From Desulfosporosinus sp049943955 (GTDB lineage Bacteria; Bacillota; Desulfitobacteriia; Desulfitobacteriales; Desulfitobacteriaceae), in assembly GCF_049943955.1 (NCBI RefSeq), contig NZ_JBNFTW010000004.1:248001-312000 (forward strand): a DNA stretch of 64,000 bases. The letters run 5' to 3'. Position 1 is the first letter of the stretch. Each line of letters begins with the position of its first letter. Made by a program: the position numbers and the translations under genes. Under the pieces are notes generated by a model. It made no database searches. It saw only the letters and a list, made by a program, of their open reading frames with translations, and was not told the DNA's origin. This document shows, one piece after another, positions 1 through 8,793 of the stretch.

Positions 1-688
1 GATTGTCAGACGAATAAGGTCCTGCTACATAGATTCTCATAGGTTTGTTTTTGCATTTCCGTTTCTTTATCACCTTGTTTATAAAATCTCTTATGCTATG
101 CATTTTGTGAACTCTGTAACTAATTACGACAACAAATCCGCAAATTACTTGCAACCACTCTGGTAAGATATATGTGTATTTCGCAAGGAGGATAGAAATA
201 ATAAACCAGCAGAAAGTAACTAATTCCCCACGATATTTTTTACAAAATGGTATATCTGAATTACTCCTATATTCAAAAATCAGTAATATATCCCAAATGA
301 AGTAAAGGCCAAAAATTATTGATATAATAGTTAAGGATACTTGGATTTGTGTGAATTTCATTAGTAATAGTGTATATATGGCGACTAAAAGTACATCTAT
401 TAAAAATCTAAACATGCCTAAGACATTGGGTTTATGTGGTTTGTGCTTTATCGAATTGTGATACCCAAACCAACTCAAGACTACGGTGAATAAGCATAAT
501 ATGAATGATGACATAAGAATAATATCATGTGGGCTTGGCCAAATGTTGCTAAGAAGCCATTTTTGTGTAAATATTCCTGTACCCTTTTCAGCCTGAATAT
601 AGGATTCAGGGGCGAATCCTATAAAAATAGCTGCAGTGAACAAAAAGTCCACAAAGGTAATGGAATATTGGTCTTTATTTTCTTCCAT
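1..688 (-). CDS. Membrane protein fused to a nucleoside 2-deoxyribosyltransferase-like domain (partial)
   Basis: An uninterrupted reading frame of 229 codons starts at the ATG complementary to 686-688 and runs off the left edge of the window. A GGAGG ribosome site lies about 7 bases upstream of the start. The translation begins MEENKDQYSITFVDFLFTA and shows about four or five hydrophobic helices over roughly the first 190 residues. A basic linker follows, and then MRIYVAGPYSSDN at the very edge. That last string is typical of the first beta strand and nucleotide loop of the nucleoside 2-deoxyribosyltransferase/DUF4406 fold (seen directly; family assignment from memory). A membrane-tethered nucleotide-cleaving domain would suit an immunity effector, but that is inference because the catalytic part lies outside the window. 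Confidence 0.65.
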   Translation of the reverse strand, partial: MEENKDQYSITFVDFLFTAAIFIGFAPESYIQAEKGTGIFTQKWLLSNIWPSPHDIILMSSFILCLFTVVLSWFGYHNSIKHKPHKPNVLGMFRFLIDVLLVAIYTLLLMKFTQIQVSLTIISIIFGLYFIWDILLIFEYRSNSDIPFCKKYRGELVTFCWFIISILLAKYTYILPEWLQVICGFVVVISYRVHKMHSIRDFINKVIKKRKCKNKPMRIYVAGPYSSDN

Positions 689-1256
689 ATCCAACCTCCA
701 AAATATAAGGCTTTTATACATTCTTATAAAAATTATAACATGTTTTTAGAGAAAAAATGCACTAGGCTAAAGTATTGATGATCTAATAGACCCTAATTAA
801 GCGTGAAGCAGAATTTGAAGTATTTTTTGTAATTCCATACTCTTAGGTGAAAGGGGACTCCAAACCGCCAAATTCAAAGAGAGATTTCTTATATCATCAA
901 AGCGAGATAGCTTGCTTCTTGATCCACAAGAACTGAGCGAAATCGGACGAAGCATTACCTGGGGATATCGAGGGATGCAAGTGTGGGCGGGACCCTGATT
1001 TGTATCAAAAACCTAATAGTTGGTATGAAATTGGCGCCAGTGATTTTTTCCTACGTAATGCACTGAGACAAAGGTGGAGATATCGCAGGCTCAAAATATA
1101 ATATACTTTAGTGGTACAGATTCTGTATATATTCTGTATATATTCAAGAAAATGGGGTTGCCCCCAAAAGTACTACTAAAGTTCTTTTGGGGTTTATTAA
1201 GATTGATATTTGGCAATGATTTATCAAGATAAACTTGGATTTAAATATCGAGGTGA
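689..1256. other. Gene-poor stretch with a possible decayed coding fragment
   Basis: No intact gene is visible between the divergent membrane-protein gene and the first TniQ gene. The plus-strand frame at about 957-1100 reads without a stop and is protein-like, with a Cys-x-Cys and the string NSWYEIGASDFFLRNALRQR before a TAA. It has no start or ribosome site, so it is probably the tail of a decayed gene. I do not recognise its family. Confidence 0.35.
1161..1198 (+). terminator. Hairpin CCCCAAAAG/CTTTTGGGG
   Basis: A 9-bp inverted repeat (about 1162-1170 and 1184-1192) with a 13-base loop is followed by TTTATT. It lies between the decayed fragment and the TniQ gene and may end transcription from the left. 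The T tract is weak. Confidence 0.4.
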
Positions 1257-1292
1257 ATTGTTGTCGATACACAGTTATTTTGTTTAAAGCCT

Positions 1293-2564
1293 ATGGGTCT
1301 TGGTACTGATATGGTAGAACGACTAACAAGCTATATATCAAGGTTAGCTGAGAACCATTCTGTCACCGTGGGTGATCTAGTAGGGAAAGAACTTGCCCCA
1401 GTCCTCGGAAAGGAGTACCTTCTTAAAAGCAGTAAGGAAGGTGGAAGCAGGTTCTTTGAAGCAGCGTCTGAGCTTAACGGGTTGGGTAAAGCAGCTGAGG
1501 ACTGTGCGAAAGTATTGGAGTTATTGACAGGATGTTTTGATACTAAAAGTCTGACATTGGTTTCTTGGCAATCTTTTATACCGTATAGAGGATTATTCCG
1601 ACACAATAAGGCTTGGTGCCCAACATGTCTCAATACCTGGAGAAACGAGCAACGGAATATTTATGAACCATTACTATGGGGGTTTAGTGCAGTGACAACA
1701 TGCCGAGAACATAAGATAAACCTCGAGACTCGATGTCCAAATTGCTTAAAGGAAATTCCTTTGTTAACTCGAAGAACCCGGAATGGGTTTTGTTCGAACT
1801 GTGGTTGTTGGTTGGGGCATCAATCATATTCGAATTCAAATGAGGCATCAGACGGAAAAAGTACAGATTGGAAATATTTTGTCACTAGCAATATTAAAGA
1901 ACTAATCACTATGGGACAAGTCATAAATTATAAGTTTTCAAGTGATTGTATAGTGGAGTATATCAGGCTGATTACAGATAAAATAGGCGGTAAAGGAGAA
2001 TTCGCGCGTGTCTTCGGATTTCCGAGAACTACAGTAGGAGTTTGGTACGAAGGTAAGCATAAACCAGCACTAGATGCAATTTTGAGAATTTGCTACGTCA
2101 CAAATCACCAGATCAAAGACATATTTAATGGGTATAGGCCAGATGAAATAAAGGGGGTAAATGGAGTTTTCTTACAAAATTTCGAGTGCTCAAATCGAAG
2201 AAAGCAATTTGATCGGGAGTATACTGAATCAAGGCTTCGTATTGTATTAAAGGACACCAAAAAGGCTCCTTCAATGCGGGAAATCGCGAGGAACCTTAAA
2301 TGTAACCGAAAATTATTATATAGACATTTTCCTAAGTTGTGTAAAGCTATTTCACAAAAACATCAATTAAACTTACAGGCTTGTAGAAAGCAACGAATTG
2401 AACAAGGTTGCCTCAGTGTAACAGAGGCAACACATAAGTTGATAAGTCAAGGTATCTATCCAAGTCGGCGACGAGTAGAAGACATCTTAGGATTTCAATT
2501 GCGGGAAAAACCTTTACAAGAAACATGGCGTAGTATTATTAAAGATCAGGTATGGCTTATGTAA
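1293..2564 (+). CDS. TniQ-family transposon targeting protein 1 (TnsD-like)
   Basis: This is a TniQ-family protein of at least 423 residues. It shows the N-terminal TniQ signature LTSYISRLAENHSVTVGDL and paired zinc-binding motifs: C109/C112, C137/H140, C148/C151 and C167/C170 (counted from the ATG at 1293). In Tn7-like elements TniQ/TnsD proteins link a target site to TnsC and the TnsA/TnsB transposase. The C-terminal half is basic with helix-turn-helix-like segments and probably binds target DNA. The start is uncertain. The ATG has no ribosome site, and the open frame extends upstream to a stop at 1254-1256 through residues (LKP before MGLGT) that look like normal TniQ sequence. A GAGGTG at about 1250 suggests translation from a non-standard codon around 1257, or a damaged 5' end. 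Confidence 0.85.
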   Translation: MGLGTDMVERLTSYISRLAENHSVTVGDLVGKELAPVLGKEYLLKSSKEGGSRFFEAASELNGLGKAAEDCAKVLELLTGCFDTKSLTLVSWQSFIPYRGLFRHNKAWCPTCLNTWRNEQRNIYEPLLWGFSAVTTCREHKINLETRCPNCLKEIPLLTRRTRNGFCSNCGCWLGHQSYSNSNEASDGKSTDWKYFVTSNIKELITMGQVINYKFSSDCIVEYIRLITDKIGGKGEFARVFGFPRTTVGVWYEGKHKPALDAILRICYVTNHQIKDIFNGYRPDEIKGVNGVFLQNFECSNRRKQFDREYTESRLRIVLKDTKKAPSMREIARNLKCNRKLLYRHFPKLCKAISQKHQLNLQACRKQRIEQGCLSVTEATHKLISQGIYPSRRRVEDILGFQLREKPLQETWRSIIKDQVWLM

Positions 2565-3078
2565 TAAAATCGACAATGTTTGACAAAGAATGAACAATAA
2601 TCTATAATAAAAAAGTCTATAAACAAACTCAAATATGCTACATATTTGTCGGCTATATGTAGCTATATAAATATTTAATTTCAACAAACTTAGACAATTG
2701 ATCCTAATTTACCATTATACATATTGTATTAACTATATATCCTTTGATTATATTAACATGACATTTATCCTTTGTCAAATAAGTTTGGGTAATATTTAAG
2801 GAAATTTTATCGGAATTTTGTTGTTGAGGAGGCTAGCAATTAGCTTTTATGTTTACATACCTTTGATTTAGTTAAGAAAGAGTAACTTTTTAGATTATAT
2901 ATCTAACAATTTGGTAATAGCAAAGGGAACCTAGAAAAAAGCGAATAGAATTTCAATCAAAAAGACTACTCGAGAAGATATCAAGGTGTATGGTTATGGT
3001 GAGGCTGGTCGGTTAAAGCTATTACAAGAGGTTAATTATTAGGAGAAATATAATTTGCGAAATAAAGGAGGGAATTTT
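2565..3078. other. AT-rich spacer between TniQ1 and the TnsAB gene
   Basis: About 510 very AT-rich bases hold no clear gene. Two inverted copies of TTTGACAAAG (2579-2588 and, reversed, 2770-2779) are candidate transposase-binding sites or regulatory sequence. A short open stretch at 2935-3042 (KTTREDIKVYGYGEAGRLKL) looks coding-like but has no start, and may be the tail of a lost gene. No transposon end could be assigned with confidence. Confidence 0.3.
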
Positions 3079-5760
3079 ATGACAAATGTACAGGAATTGG
3101 CCTTACTTTGTGATAAGTATCAGATCCCTGAAGAAGGAAGGCAAATGATTGAACGGATAAGAAAATCAAGACCTTCTCGTAATGTTGGAGGTGGGAAGAA
3201 AAATGTAACAGGAGTTTATCCTAGCCAAAAAATGGGCTTCGGGATTCAGTTCGAAAGTCATAAGAATGAACTCCCTTTTATCCACATAAGGGAGCATAAT
3301 CCTCAAGTCTTAGAATACTACGATCAGCCACCTAAATTTAAGATGAAATTTTTGTATAAAGAAAAGGTTATAGGATTCTTACATACCCCAGACTCTTTTG
3401 TTATTACTCTAAATGGAATTGGATGGGAAGAATATAAACCTGAGGAGGATTTGCAAAAATTGGCTGAAGAGTACCCCAATCGATACATCTGTATTGATGG
3501 AGTATGGCATTGCCCGCCAGGCGAGGAGTATGCAAAACAGTTTGGACTAAATTACTGGGTAGTATCCTCAAAAGACATCAATTGGAAATTAGAACGTAAT
3601 TATACATTTATTGAGGATTATTTATTAGATTCTAATTTTGAAATTACAGAAGATACACTAAACGTTATTACTGAAGAAGTTCGAAATAAGCCAGGGGTAT
3701 TACTGATCGAGCTTCTCAGTAATCTGAATATTGAAGCGGATTCTGTCTATTACATGATAGCCAGGCGTCAAATCTATTTTGATATGGAAAATGAACTCTT
3801 GGCGGAATATGATCGTGCCCACTTGTTTAATAACGAGCAAGTAGGTATTACTTATAGGATAATGACCTCTAGTAAAAAAGAACCTGTTTTAAAAACACAC
3901 TGTGTCGTAGTAGCACCTGGTTCAAAAGTTCTTTGGGACGGTAATCCCTGGACCATAATAAATTTAGGTGAAAATAATGTTTCCTTAGTCAACGAAGGTA
4001 ATCTCCTTGACCTTCAGAGGAACGTATTTATTAATCTTGTTTGCGAGGATAGGATAAAAGGTATTGAAGAAAGTATCCTCAAGCCCCAAAATTCAGCGTC
4101 AGATTCATTAATTTATGAAGCAAGTGAACAAGATCTGAAAATAGCTTATCTTAAGTATGAGATGATATTACCTTTGCTAGAGGGAACTGGGAAACCGTGT
4201 ATGTTAAAAGAAGTAACGTTACGGACAATTCAAAATTGGTTAAAAGCTTACCGTCAGGCAGAACAAGAGTACGGTTCTGGTTTTTTAGGTCTTCTCCCAC
4301 GTACGAAGTATAGAGGTAACCGGAGCGAGCGATATTCTAAAGAAGTATATTATAAAGAGATTGAGGAATTTATTAAAGCAAACGAAGAGCCTAAAGATCA
4401 AGAACAAAAGGTACTTTATGGTAAGCTACAGCATTATTTGGAGAAAAAGGGGCTTGTGGTTCCAAGTATTAAGTTCTTTAGGAAAATTTTAAAAATGAGA
4501 CCATTGTTAGAACGGTTGGCAAAAACTCAGGGTAGTAGGGTTGCCTATCAGAAAAGGGAGTTTTACTGGGAACTTGATATGACTACACCGCGACATGGGG
4601 AGAGACCGTTCGAAGTTGCTCACATTGATCATACTGAGGTCGATTTAGAAACGGTTCATTCTACAACATTAAAAAAATTGGGCAAGTTCTGGTTAACTTT
4701 AATGATTGATGCCTTTACAAGGCGCATTCTAGCCTTTTATATAACTTATGATCCACCTTCCTATAAGTCAGACATGATGGTTATAAGAGAGTGTGTAAGG
4801 CGTTTTAATCGGCTTCCGCAAATCATTGTTACAGATAACGGGCGTGATTTTACGAGTATATACTTTAGGGCTTTATTGGCTCGTTACCATGTGACTCATA
4901 AAACAAGACCACCACATGAAGCTCGTACGGGTTCTGTTATTGAGCGGAATTTTAGAACAAATAATACACAGTTATTCCACAATCTTGTGGGCAATACAAA
5001 AATCATGAGAAATGTCCGGCAAGTGACTAAGTCAGTAAATCCTAAAAACCATGCTATTTGGAATCTTCCTTTTCTTTATGCGTTATGTACAGAGTATTTC
5101 TATGAGTTTTATGATACTGAAGAACATTCAACCTTGTGCGAATCACCTCGTGAACTGTTCAACCGAAGTATGGCTCTGTCAGGTAAAAGGCCATTTAGAA
5201 TTATTCCTTACAATGAAAATTTTATGATAATGACCCTTCCTTCGGCTAAAGGTGGAACCGCTAAGGTTGATCCTCAGCGGGGAATTAAAGTTCGATATCT
5301 ATACTATTACTGCAAAGAATTTGCCAAAGCGAGTGTTGCAAATACAAATATTCCTGTACGTTATGATCCTTGGGATTGCGGTATAGTTTATGCTTATATT
5401 CAGGGAAAGTGGACTAAATGTTATTCACAGTACTATACAGCCTTTAAGGGCAGGAGCGAGAATGAGATCAAAGTAATTACAGAACAATTGATAAAACAGA
5501 AAAAAGATAATGCCAGCAATTCGAAGATATCAGCTAAAAAACTGGCGGAATTCATATTAGACCATGTAGAGGTCAGGGAAGAGGTGCTTAAACAGAGACT
5601 TATTGATTCTGAGATGGTACCTCAGTTAAAAGTCATCAATGGTGGGTTAAATAATTGCTATACTAACAAAAATGATAAGCCCGTTGAAGAAGTTCCTGTG
5701 GCACAGATGCTTAATTGGAACGATATAACTTTCGATCTCGATGATGAGTTCGTAGATTAG
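3079..5760 (+). CDS. TnsA-TnsB fusion transposase of a Tn7-like element
   Basis: This 893-residue protein should carry out both strand-cleavage activities of a cut-and-paste Tn7-like element. The N-terminal part resembles the TnsA endonuclease: FESHKNELPF (E59), YYDQPPKF, HTPDSFV (D105) and WEEYKPE (E118, K120) fit the order of TnsA residues E63, D114, Q130 and K132. The middle is an rve/DDE integrase core with D517 (AHIDHTEVD), D586 (VTDNGRDF) and E622 (SVIERNFRTNN), giving the usual D-35-E spacing. The ATG at 3079 is chosen because GGAGG lies 8 bases upstream; an in-frame TTG at 3055 is less likely. TnsC and TniQ2 follow in the same direction. Natural TnsAB fusions are known in some Tn7-like and CRISPR-associated transposons. 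No cas gene is present here. Confidence 0.88.
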   Translation: MTNVQELALLCDKYQIPEEGRQMIERIRKSRPSRNVGGGKKNVTGVYPSQKMGFGIQFESHKNELPFIHIREHNPQVLEYYDQPPKFKMKFLYKEKVIGFLHTPDSFVITLNGIGWEEYKPEEDLQKLAEEYPNRYICIDGVWHCPPGEEYAKQFGLNYWVVSSKDINWKLERNYTFIEDYLLDSNFEITEDTLNVITEEVRNKPGVLLIELLSNLNIEADSVYYMIARRQIYFDMENELLAEYDRAHLFNNEQVGITYRIMTSSKKEPVLKTHCVVVAPGSKVLWDGNPWTIINLGENNVSLVNEGNLLDLQRNVFINLVCEDRIKGIEESILKPQNSASDSLIYEASEQDLKIAYLKYEMILPLLEGTGKPCMLKEVTLRTIQNWLKAYRQAEQEYGSGFLGLLPRTKYRGNRSERYSKEVYYKEIEEFIKANEEPKDQEQKVLYGKLQHYLEKKGLVVPSIKFFRKILKMRPLLERLAKTQGSRVAYQKREFYWELDMTTPRHGERPFEVAHIDHTEVDLETVHSTTLKKLGKFWLTLMIDAFTRRILAFYITYDPPSYKSDMMVIRECVRRFNRLPQIIVTDNGRDFTSIYFRALLARYHVTHKTRPPHEARTGSVIERNFRTNNTQLFHNLVGNTKIMRNVRQVTKSVNPKNHAIWNLPFLYALCTEYFYEFYDTEEHSTLCESPRELFNRSMALSGKRPFRIIPYNENFMIMTLPSAKGGTAKVDPQRGIKVRYLYYYCKEFAKASVANTNIPVRYDPWDCGIVYAYIQGKWTKCYSQYYTAFKGRSENEIKVITEQLIKQKKDNASNSKISAKKLAEFILDHVEVREEVLKQRLIDSEMVPQLKVINGGLNNCYTNKNDKPVEEVPVAQMLNWNDITFDLDDEFVD

Positions 5761-5828
5761 ATTTAAGATGAACGTCAATCATCGGCTGTTCATCAAAAGA
5801 TTATCTATATATGTTAAGGAGTGTATTC

Positions 5829-7004
5829 ATGGCTGACTACGTTGGAAAGTTTCCGGCATACTTGGTAGAAAGCTCGGTAGAGGAACGTAGAAATTATTTT
5901 AAAAATTATATAGCTCCTCATCCGAAATTAAAGGAAGCAGTAAAAGATACGGTTTTTGAAATTACAAGTATTTTATCAGAAGGGATTGTTTTTGTATGTG
6001 GCCCAACTGGTGTTGGAAAAATGGAGCTAGTAAAACGTGTAATAAAAAGTCTAGAAAAATTAGCCGAACCGAAATTATCAACTAATAAAGGATGTATTCC
6101 TGTAGTAAATATTGAGGCTATTGCTCCCGCGCATGGTAGCTTTGATTTTGCAGAGCTTTGGAAAAATGGTTTGAAACAATTAAAAGAACCGCTAATAGAT
6201 AAAAAGATATCTTATGTTGATGAAGTTGTGATTGATGATGCTGGTGAACGTATTATTATCTCAAAAATAAAGAAAGCAAATATGCTAGACGTTTTAGCAG
6301 GTACTCTTTATTTTAGGGAGTCCTCGGCATTAATCATAAACGAAGCCCATCATATGTTGCGGGTTGCCAGCGGTAAGAAGATTAATTCGGAAGTTGATGT
6401 GATTAAATCCCTTGCAAATATGAGTAAAACCCCTGTAGTTTTAGTTGGTACGTATGAACTTGTCACCTACTTAAAGGACTTAATTGATTCCTCAACTGAT
6501 CAGGCGAACAGAAGAGCTGAAATCGTTGAGTTTTCGCGTTACAAATATGAAGTACCGGACCAGGTAGTAGACTTCTGTAAAATCGTAAATCAGTTTCTTC
6601 TCCACATGCCATTATCAAAAGCGCCAGAAGTATTAATAACCGGTGGTAGTGATAAAGATTTTATCTATTATTATAAACATACGATAGGGTGCATCGGAAC
6701 TCTCAAGCAATGGCTTTATCGTGCTTATAATTTAGTTCTACAAGAAGAAGCACTTACTTTGACCAGAAAGCATCTGGAGAGAACTAAGATTTCCGGACGA
6801 AGATGTGAAGGGATGCTTCAATCGGCTTTAGACGGTGAGAAAGAATTGCAAGAGATTTTGTCAGAAGGAGAAATTGAAAAGAAGTTAACTTTAAAAAATA
6901 GCAATCAACCGGAATCACAAAAACCTGCAGAAGATAAGGGTAGGGCTAATAAGCCTTTTACTCCTAATCCTAGAAGAGATAAAACCGGCACTGAGCAGTT
7001 TTAA
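5829..7004 (+). CDS. TnsC-like AAA+ transposition regulator with altered Walker motifs
   Basis: TnsC proteins are AAA+ ATPases that assemble on target DNA and connect TniQ to the TnsB transposase. This 391-residue protein has the family layout after the transposase gene. Walker A reads GPTGVGKM (residues 58-65), with Met where Thr or Ser normally binds magnesium. Walker B reads ALIINEAHH, with Asn171 in place of the usual Asp before Glu172. A sensor-1-like VVLVGTYELV follows, and the last 50 residues are polar and probably disordered. The ATG at 5829 is preferred because AAGGAG precedes it; an ATG at 5811 overlaps that site. The substitutions may slow ATP hydrolysis, or may be normal for this branch. 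Confidence 0.85.
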   Translation: MADYVGKFPAYLVESSVEERRNYFKNYIAPHPKLKEAVKDTVFEITSILSEGIVFVCGPTGVGKMELVKRVIKSLEKLAEPKLSTNKGCIPVVNIEAIAPAHGSFDFAELWKNGLKQLKEPLIDKKISYVDEVVIDDAGERIIISKIKKANMLDVLAGTLYFRESSALIINEAHHMLRVASGKKINSEVDVIKSLANMSKTPVVLVGTYELVTYLKDLIDSSTDQANRRAEIVEFSRYKYEVPDQVVDFCKIVNQFLLHMPLSKAPEVLITGGSDKDFIYYYKHTIGCIGTLKQWLYRAYNLVLQEEALTLTRKHLERTKISGRRCEGMLQSALDGEKELQEILSEGEIEKKLTLKNSNQPESQKPAEDKGRANKPFTPNPRRDKTGTEQF

Positions 7005-7159
7005 ATGATTCTTGGAATATTAGCAAGATGTTAAAGTACAAGGATAACGACATAATTTGAACTTTGATAAAAGAATTATTAATTGAGAAAAAAGGGACTT
7101 AGAATCCTATGAAGGACATGGTAAAGAACCTATTGTTTTAGGGCAAATCAGGAGGTGAA

Positions 7160-8476
7160 ATGAATATAAACGAGGATAAAAAGAATGTAAACAGCACTCG
7201 ATTATTTACTCTTGAACCGGCGGCTTTATTTAGTCCATTAAGTGAAAGTTTGCCAAGTTATATTATGCGTCTCGCTAAGGCACATCATGTAACTGTAGGA
7301 AATTTAGCAAAAAATGAAATAATACCACGGTTATCATTGGACTACTATTTATTGGATGGGCGAACCTCAAATTTTTATCTTGAGACTAAAAGGCTCTATT
7401 CTTCCTCAGTTCTTTCCAATGAGTTAATTCGAGCCCTTGAAGAACTAACAGGGAATAACAATCTGCAATACCTAAAAGCAGACATTAACCCATTTATAAA
7501 GCAGAATAGAGCATTTAGAAATATACGTGCATGGTGTCCACATTGTTTGCAAGAATGGAGAGACAATGGTGGCATTGTTTATGAACCTTTACTATGGAAC
7601 TTTTCTATTATTGAATATTGTATTCGACATAAATACCCACTACAAACGAAATGTAATAATTGTGGTCAACAGATGAAGTTATTAACTCCTACATCGATTC
7701 CAGGGTTCTGTTCAAAATGTCGCGCTTGGTTAGGGGGCAATAACGATTCGAGTATAGGACAGATTAAGAATTATGATTGGCATTTATGGGTGTATAATAA
7801 TATTACTGAGCTACTTTGTGAGAGGTCCATTATTAAAAACAATAATTTCCTTTCTATAAACATTCAAAGAATAGTGGTGACACATTTTAAAAGTTTAAGA
7901 AAATTTTCGCTTTTTATAGGTATTCCTTATTTAACCCTTTATAGTTGGATTAAAGAAAATGTAAGGCCTAGCCTTAATATATTACTAGAGATGTCTTATT
8001 GTATAGATGTTAAAATTATAAGATTAATTACTGAGGAAATTCATATATACGAGATAGAGAAAATAACATTTAAAGAACCGGTCATAAAACACCTATCTGC
8101 GCATAGAACAATAAATTGGGATTTGTGCGAACAAGAATTAAATACGGCTTTGAAGAATGAATTTCCCCCTTCAATTCAGGAATTAGCGAGACGTCTTTCA
8201 GTTAATGTTGAGTCAATCCGCGTTCACCTTCCTGAGAAAGTTTGTGAAATTGTTCTAAAACGTAAAGAATATATTTCAAATAAGACTAGGCAAAAAAGGA
8301 TAAGACAACAAGAAGAATTAAGAAGAATTATGATTGAAATTTATAAACAGGGTAAGTATCCGACTATACGTGCTGTTAGTGATCAATTGGGGATAAAGGG
8401 GTGGCTTTTAAAAGAAAGCGCTAATTATGAGGTGTGGATAAATACACTAATATCTTTAGGCCTGACAGTTAGGTAA
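7160..8476 (+). CDS. TniQ-family transposon targeting protein 2
   Basis: This second TniQ protein has 438 residues and starts at an ATG behind AGGAGGTGAA. It carries the N-terminal signature LPSYIMRLAKAHHVTVGNLA and zinc ligands C126/C129, C154/H157, C165/C168 and C184/C187. It is clearly related to the TniQ encoded at 1293-2564 (for example YEPLLW and the GFCS-C-WLG pattern), but the C-terminal halves differ. Two TniQ genes in one Tn7-like element usually serve two targeting modes. It sits 155 bases after tnsC, so it may be in the same transcript. Confidence 0.87.
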   Translation: MNINEDKKNVNSTRLFTLEPAALFSPLSESLPSYIMRLAKAHHVTVGNLAKNEIIPRLSLDYYLLDGRTSNFYLETKRLYSSSVLSNELIRALEELTGNNNLQYLKADINPFIKQNRAFRNIRAWCPHCLQEWRDNGGIVYEPLLWNFSIIEYCIRHKYPLQTKCNNCGQQMKLLTPTSIPGFCSKCRAWLGGNNDSSIGQIKNYDWHLWVYNNITELLCERSIIKNNNFLSINIQRIVVTHFKSLRKFSLFIGIPYLTLYSWIKENVRPSLNILLEMSYCIDVKIIRLITEEIHIYEIEKITFKEPVIKHLSAHRTINWDLCEQELNTALKNEFPPSIQELARRLSVNVESIRVHLPEKVCEIVLKRKEYISNKTRQKRIRQQEELRRIMIEIYKQGKYPTIRAVSDQLGIKGWLLKESANYEVWINTLISLGLTVR

Positions 8477-8687
8477 ATATCACTCTTGGCTTAATTGTGT
8501 AAGGGAAAAGGAAGATTGGCTATATCCAAAGAAAAGAGGATAAGATACTTGAAAAAAGTTCAATACTTGTAATTTGTCAAGGATTAAGAGATATCCGACC
8601 GAAGATTTACCAATATAAGGCCACTTTTTCAACTAAGAAGAAAATGTACTATGTGAAGCGAGGTTATAAAATAGATGGAAGTCCTAA

Positions 8688-8724
8688 AAAGAGAGTTCCC
8701 ACAAGGTTAGTGGCAACTCTCTTT
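8688..8724 (+). terminator. Hairpin AAAGAGAGTT/AACTCTCTTT
   Basis: Two 10-base perfect inverted arms (8688-8697 and 8715-8724) are extended by CCAC/GTGG inside. The structure is terminator-like though the following T tract is short. It lies about 210 bases after the TniQ2 gene and could end the transposition operon. Confidence 0.45.
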
Positions 8725-8793
8725 ACTTAACAGTTATTATTGGACAAAGAAAGAAGAATTGAAGGAAACTGAGAATATTTCTATAAAGACGTT

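Noticed and set aside
527..778. Plus-strand 83-residue frame
   Set aside because: It lies opposite the membrane-protein gene, which has the better ribosome site and hydrophobic pattern.
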